This document shows, piece after piece, positions 60,201 through 64,000 of a stretch of DNA of 64,000 bases. The stretch's first letter is position 1. Each line of letters begins with the position of its first letter. The DNA comes from Argyresthia goedartella (Eukaryota; Arthropoda; Insecta; Lepidoptera; Argyresthiidae), in assembly GCA_949825045.1 (NCBI GenBank), contig OX463808.1, positions 26,907,674 through 26,971,673 of the forward strand. Direction: 5' to 3'. Position numbers and translations under genes: made by a program. The notes beneath the pieces are model-generated. The model had not been told where the DNA came from. It saw only the letters and a list, made by a program, of their open reading frames with translations, and made no database searches.

Positions 60201-61762
60201 AAAATAAATATTTAAGGGATGTTGTATGGGGGCTCCCCCCATACAACAATTATTTCAATACCACATACAAACTAATGAATGCACCTGGCTACGTACATGG
60301 AATGTGAAAGTAGCCGTACCAATAACTTTGTAAACAACATTTTGCTATGTTAAATCCAAACTATTCACTCCACACCATCCCTACCATTGTATGGTGGTAA
60401 GAATCTTTTCCCCGCGATATTGGTAATGTCATTGACACATCTGGCTGCTAGTCGACGCACGCTTCTTTTTCCCTCTTTCGGCCACTACTCGGTTAGGGAT
60501 CTACTCTACTTTTACACTCTTAATGCCAGCCAAATAAAACCCCCGTTGATCTTGGGGTAACAAGAATATCGAGAATTTTATGATAGGGTATTAAAGTAAA
60601 CAAAATTATATCGCCGGAGATACGATAATGCAAAAGATAGGGAGGGAAACACTACTAAAAATGATATTTACCTCTTCACCGGGTTCCCCGCGTGGACCAG
60701 AATCTCCTTCAAAGCCCGGAGCTCCCAGGAGTCCCGGCGCTCCTTGTCGTCCGGGCACTCCCGCTGATCCCTTCGTCCCTCGAGAATTGACACCCCCCTC
60801 TCCGGCTTCTCCTTGGTCCCCCTTGTCCCCGGCTTTCCCGGGGGGTCCTCTTTGGCCCAGTGGCCCGTAAGGACCACGCTCGCCAACCATACCATCGACA
60901 CCACTACAACCGTCCAAACCTGCCAGACCTCTGACACCAGTTGGCCCCGGTAAACCCTGGAATTTCGCAATCAGACATTTATATAAGCCTTCGTAAGTAG
61001 CATCGTTAGCCTATGTCTGACATGGCAATATTTTTGTAGATTTTCTTTTTATTTCAGCATAACAATCGATATTAATGCACGTAAACATACTCGTAGTTAA
61101 GTAAAGGTGCGTTAATAAGCCAACTTATTTTACGCCATGTTTAGAATACAACTTACCGTTTGGCCAAGATCCCCACTCTGTCCATATCGTCCACCTTGGC
61201 CCTGAAGATAAAACGTAAAAGCGTTAGCAATGCTACAATCTACAAATATTCATTCATTCTTACACCCTAAACTGTATTGATATTAATTTCATTCAATATT
61301 CATTCATTCTTACACCCTAAACTAAACCAAATTTGACTTGACTTTAACTTCACTTGACTTTGACTTCATTTCCTAGATACTCGTTATAAAACCTATTATA
61401 ATCGATATCCTTTTGAATGCACTTTTAGATAAACTTACAGAGCAGTTTAATTTATTGTCTATGTGATGTTTCATAGATTCGCGTTAACGTTAAGCGTCTA
61501 AGTTCATGTTCCTCTTCTAAGCACCGTATTGAGGAATGCATAATTTAAAGTTAACGATTACATATAAATATCCTACCCTTTCTCCTTTGTCTCCTTGGTC
61601 ACCGATGTCGCCGTAATCACCAAGTTCCCCGACTTGGCCTGGACGGCCCTCTGGTCCTTCATCGCCATAGTCTCCTGTTCTTCCGGGGAGGCCCCTCGGA
61701 CCCATGTCCCCTTGTCGTCCTTTGATTGTGTCGCAATTGCATATTGTCTGGTTACACACCAC
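42258..61762 (-). CDS. Collagen alpha chain type IV (5' exon outside or not found)
   Basis: This is a basement-membrane collagen chain. Exons: 61762-61577, 61201-61157, 60956-60672, 59053-58799, 58655-57872, 54504-54244, 54144-53922, 47766-47651, 47484-47081, 46125-44058, 43967-43790, 43370-43256, 42741-42527, 42438-42258. They total 5316 nt, 1771 codons plus stop, with every phase matching. Order: N-terminal cysteine cluster ([11 protein letters not shown]), a long interrupted Gly-X-Y domain with several RGD triplets, then NC1 (about residue 1495 on) with two C4 repeats (QCPSG...[12 protein letters not shown], and ACPSGW...[12 protein letters not shown]) including MFEKP, the region of the sulfilimine lysine. 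A 54-residue basic tail (15 Arg/Lys) follows the last CSVCM. One intron uses a GC donor (57871). Insects have two such chains, usually adjacent; I cannot say which this is. The signal-peptide exon is not seen. Confidence 0.95.
42742..43789 (-). other. Collagen IV introns within the NC1 region
   Basis: Two introns, 42742-43255 and 43371-43789, separate NC1 exons. The second holds an AT-rich repeat-like segment near 43480-43700 with a CGAGCG/CGCTCG inverted motif. No gene is seen. Confidence 0.6.
46126..47080 (-). repeat. Collagen IV intron with a lepidopteran GGTTCCGTACC-type repeat
   Basis: From about 46270 the + strand reads GGGTGCCAACGGGACC followed by GTCTGTCTGTATGTCTG. This is a widespread lepidopteran repeat, also seen near 60009 and, weaker, near 63825. 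No coding sequence is present. The donor used at 47080 is a weak GTTATT, supported by the Gly-X-Y frame on both sides. Confidence 0.55.
47986..48629. mobile_element. TIR element with AGAGTGGGCCA ends in collagen IV intron
   Basis: The left end is AGAGTGGGCCATTTACAAGG at 47986. The right end is the imperfect complement ending TGGCCCACTCT at 48629. The ends match over about 35 bp with mismatches. No transposase is visible. Its right end was used as the insertion site of the LINE that follows. Confidence 0.65.
48632..51567 (-). mobile_element. LINE with restriction-like endonuclease in a collagen IV intron
   Basis: This element of about 2.9 kb lies on the - strand between two copies of TGGCCCACTCTAA (48619-48631 and 51568-51580). 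There is no poly-A; the 3' end is ...CTTATCG. It holds one long but damaged ORF. The 13-bp duplication coincides with the terminus of a TIR element. It lies wholly inside the 6.2-kb intron between collagen exons 54144-53922 and 47766-47651. Confidence 0.75.
48700..51507 (-). pseudogene. RT plus restriction-like endonuclease ORF (R4/HERO/Utopia-like group)
   Basis: Frames 51507->51001, 50969->50688 and 50808->48700 belong to one protein, with shifts near 51070 and 50750. The RT has [39 protein letters not shown] and YADD at 50184-50173. The C-terminus has a CCHC-type motif ([17 protein letters not shown], then [13 protein letters not shown]). A PD-(D/E)XK-like nuclease follows ([25 protein letters not shown]). 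There is no APE endonuclease. This architecture is that of early-branching LINEs that often insert at fixed sites. The exact clade is uncertain. Confidence 0.75.
51581..53921 (-). other. Collagen IV intron remainder with repeat fragments
   Basis: No gene is seen. A foldback (TCTATCGCTAGATGGC arms) lies at 51851-51889. TATACTTATAAAAATGAATGG near 51668 looks like a common lepidopteran repeat. Two related segments (CTCCAAGATCCCATCATCAG near 53079 and CTCCTGGATCCCTTCATC near 53550) flank a LINE A 3' fragment. Confidence 0.5.
53252..53335 (-). mobile_element. LINE A 3'-end fragment
   Basis: This 5'-truncated scrap matches the last 80 bases or so of LINE A on the - strand, including the ATCTCT/AGAGAT hairpin (53267-53280) and CTCGCCTTTGT end. 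It is the third member of the family in the window. Confidence 0.65.
54617..56183 (-). mobile_element. Tc1-type transposon in a collagen IV intron
   Basis: The inverted ends begin CTACTCAAAAGAAAATA on each side and are flanked by TA (54615-54616, 56184-56185). Length is 1567 bp. It encodes a DD34E transposase on the - strand. The intron's remaining parts (54505-54614 and 57147-57871) hold no gene; a short (AAT)n run lies near 57635. Confidence 0.9.
55005..55916 (-). pseudogene. Tc1 transposase (DD34E) with a late premature stop
   Basis: This 303-codon frame has an N-terminal paired-type helix-turn-helix ([21 protein letters not shown], about residues 18-38, quoted in part) and an AT-hook-like RRPGSGR. 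The catalytic residues are in [14 protein letters not shown] and NPIEHMW, which are all three of the DDE triad. A TAG at 55007-55005 stops the chain; the same frame continues for about 43 codons to a natural-looking end with ENRRGGHT. One nonsense change near the C-terminus is the only lesion seen, so the insertion is probably recent. Confidence 0.85.
56440..57146 (+). pseudogene. Degenerate mariner-like (maT/DD37-type) transposase, 5' half
   Basis: From ATG at 56440 the + strand reads [16 protein letters not shown], then [28 protein letters not shown] in another frame, and [10 protein letters not shown] near 56898 with the first catalytic Asp. Many frameshifts and stops break it, and it ends after [17 protein letters not shown]. 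The distal catalytic residues are absent. It is an old relic in the collagen IV intron. Confidence 0.7.
59054..60671 (-). other. Collagen IV intron with lepidopteran repeat
   Basis: GGGGTTCCGTACCCGAAGGG at 60012 and the following CCGTCCGTCTGTCC tract up to about 60250 belong to the same repeat family as at 46270. The palindrome TTGTATGGGGGCTCC/ATACAA lies at 60220-60246. No gene is seen elsewhere in the intron. Confidence 0.55.
61202..61576 (-). repeat. Collagen IV intron with a 29-bp direct repeat
   Basis: The 29-bp unit starting AATATTCATTCATTC occurs at 61245-61273 and 61295-61323, 50 bp apart. Nothing else is recognised. Confidence 0.6.
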
Positions 61763-61996
61763 CTATCAACAGATATTAGCATTGGTTAATTTGTTTGCTC
61801 TATTGTCAGCCGGTGATGACCTGAAAAAGGTGGTACAGCAGCAATGAAATATAAAAGAAGCCCATGTCGACATGGTACTGGATGATAATGATGATGATGA
61901 TGATAGGCTTTACGGCATAATAAATGAACGAGACATTGACTTAATTACAGGTTTGTACTTAGAGGACGCCAGATTACGGGTATACATATTGAAATA

Positions 61997-63281
61997 TTAG
62001 GTCCTTACATATGAAATTGGCGTTTCGCCGTACTGGCCACTTTGATCTCAAATATCTCCTCTATGGTTAGGAATTCCAAATTCAAATTTATACAGCTATT
62101 TACTCATGTATTTTTGTTTCTAAAATTATAATTCATTTGTTTTTTTCTCAATTGTTTTTTTTCTTGCCTCACTCAGCTTACAAAATGGAAAACTTGAAAT
62201 ATCGCGTTTTTTACGAGTATGAGTTCTACCGTGGCACCAGTGCTGCAGAAACGGCTCGAAGGATTAATGATGTGTATGGCGATGGTGCCGCAATAGAAAA
62301 CACAGTGCGTTTTTGGTTCCAACGTTTTCGTTCTGGAAATTTCGACCTGCAGAACAAGCCCCGTGGACGGCCGGAGACCAAAGATGATAATGAAGACTTG
62401 AAGGTTATTGTGGAAACGGATCCATCGCAAACCACGTCCGAGTTAGCTGCAGGCTGCGGTGTTAGTGATAAAACTGCTTTAATCTACTTGAAGCAAATTG
62501 GGAAGGAGAAAAAGCTTGAAAGGTGGGTACCTCACGAAATGAGTGAAGCAAATCAACAAACGCGCGTTGGCTGCTGCGTTGCATTACTCACCCGTCGCAA
62601 TAATGAAAGGATTTTAAATCGGATCATTACCTGTGATGAAAAGTGGATCTTGTACGATAATCGGAAGCGCTCATCGCAATGGCTGAACCCTGCCGAACCA
62701 GCCAAACCATGCCCCAAGCGAAAATTGACTCCAAAAAAGTTACTTGTGAGCATTTGGTGGACTAGTGCTGGAGTTGTTCACTAAAGCTTTCTTAAATCTT
62801 GCCAGACGATTACGGCAGATGTCTATTGTCAGCAACTGCAAATCATGATGGAAAAGCTAGCTGCTAAACAACCGAGGCTGGTTAATCGCTCTAGGCCACT
62901 GCTGCTTCATGATAACGCTAGACCACACACTGCTCAACAGACGGCTGCCATATTAGAGGAGCTTCAATTGGAATGTCTAAGATATCCACCGTACTCTCCG
63001 GACCTTGCTCCAACAGATTACCATTTTTTTCGAAATTTGGATAACTTTGAAAGGGAAAAAATTCAACTCCAATGGGGCAGTCCAAACCGCCTTCAAAGAT
63101 TTTATTGATTCCCGTCCGAATGTTTTTTTTAGTAAAGGAATCGAAGAACTACCTATGAGATGGCAAAAGTGTATAGATAGCAATGGTAATAAACTTTGAT
63201 TAAATAAATATATTATATTTAAAAAAAAACGACTTTATGTTCCTCCCATGCAAAACGCCAATTTCATATGTATGGACCTAA
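61997..63281 (+). mobile_element. mariner transposon (1285 bp) upstream of the visible collagen exons
   Basis: The inverted ends are TTAGGTCCTTACATATGAAA at 61997 and the near-identical complement ending at 63281, with TA on both sides (61995-61996, 63282-63283). The length is canonical for mariner. It lies in what should be the first collagen IV intron. Confidence 0.9.
62185..63199 (+). pseudogene. mariner transposase (DD34D), broken
   Basis: The frame starts MENLKYRVFYEYEF at 62185. It has a helix-turn-helix N-terminus, WVPHEMSEANQQTR (the mariner WVPHEL-type motif), the first Asp in TCDEKWILYDN, the second in [11 protein letters not shown] and the third in YSPDLAPTDYHFF. A TAA at 62782-62784 stops the first frame. 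The next frame, 62845-63108, continues until a shift near 63065; the C-terminal end is read in another frame to 63199. The DD34D signature identifies the family. It is not functional as it stands. Confidence 0.85.
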
Positions 63282-63283
63282 TA

Positions 63284-64000
63284 TATAAAAACATAAAATC
63301 AAACTTCTGAATGCACATTTAAATCCCAAATATATTAGCAGAAAGCGCAGCCCCATAATACAAGATCACCCAATGGGCCTTATGGAGTTTCACAGGCGCT
63401 GCAGTCCATATAATTTATTTTATGTTTTGTTTTTGAGTTTATTTGGAAAATAAAAGTTCAAGGTTATTCGTGGAAACTAGACAAGATCTTTAATCACTAT
63501 CTCAAAGCGCAAACCTATACTCGTAATAATAATGGTGAAATAGTGTTTTTCATAAAGTGTGCACCAAACGATTTGATGGATTGTGGCCTTGTGATAAGCT
63601 CGCTTCGTTCACCTAAACACATCTGAATAATTAATGTTTGATAAAGTACGTTATCCATAATTCAAATTCATATTGACGAAATGCATAAGTTTGCGATACA
63701 TAAGTTCAGAAAACATAATACTCAGAAGGCATAACAAACAAAATCCAGACGTTTATCATAATTGTCAAATTGCGTACAAATAAATTGCCTATTTTTCCAA
63801 GAAAAATACATGTCTTTTATGGTTCCATACCTTAAAAAAAAATGAACCCCTTTAAGATCACTTCGTTGTCCGTCTGTCTGATTGTCCGACCCTACTAGCT
63901 AGGTCAACGCAATCAAAAGATACTGCCATTGATATCACAGTTTTGCTGAAATTGCTTGATGTTTGCAAGGGAATTAAAATCTATAGGGTACTCCAAGTAG
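63284..64000. other. No gene recognised
   Basis: Probable continuation of the first collagen IV intron. A weak copy of the GTCCGTCTGTC-type lepidopteran repeat lies near 63825-63900. I did not find a signal-peptide exon. Confidence 0.5.

Overview
The window is insect genomic DNA, almost certainly from a moth or butterfly. It holds two host genes with clear intron/exon structure: a PITH-domain gene on the + strand and a type IV collagen chain on the - strand. The rest is a dense pile of transposable elements typical of Lepidoptera: BEL/Pao, CR1-like and I-like LINEs, a restriction-like-endonuclease LINE, hAT, MULE, Tc1, mariner and MITEs. Species and clade names rest on protein features I recognise by eye; no search was run.

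Layout. 1-5399 is the body and 3' LTR of a BEL/Pao retrotransposon. About 5400-24510 is the broken backbone of an old integrating DNA-virus-like element (Maverick/adintovirus type): packaging ATPase, two conserved hypothetical genes, DDE integrase and a phospholipase A2-like gene, all on + and all damaged. It is cut by a hAT element (5590-9603) that itself holds a MULE (6182-8686), by a full-length LINE here called LINE A (11919-23360) that itself holds a MITE (13008-14675) and a CR1-type LINE B (17482-22446), and by a truncated CR1 fragment (about 24515-25478). 28366-37854 is a complete-looking hAT transposon with an 8-bp target duplication and a transposase that reads open across three exons. 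Its first intron received a second, inverted LINE A copy (about 30540-37130), which received an I-like LINE (34617-36405). 37923-39732 is a hAT-type non-autonomous element.

39855-41342 is the PITHD1-like gene (4 exons, 208 aa). It converges tail to tail with the collagen IV gene, whose 14 visible exons run 61762->42258 and give 1771 in-frame codons plus a stop, from the N-terminal cysteine cluster through the Gly-X-Y domain to a complete NC1 domain and an unusual basic C-terminal tail. The signal-peptide exon was not found. The collagen introns carry a MITE, a restriction-like-endonuclease LINE, a Tc1 element, mariner-family elements and common lepidopteran repeats.

The most unusual content is the fossil virus-like gene block, the hAT with a possibly intact spliced transposase, the MULE whose terminal repeats have captured and tandemly amplified the start of its own transposase gene, and a layered insertion record readable from target-site duplications.
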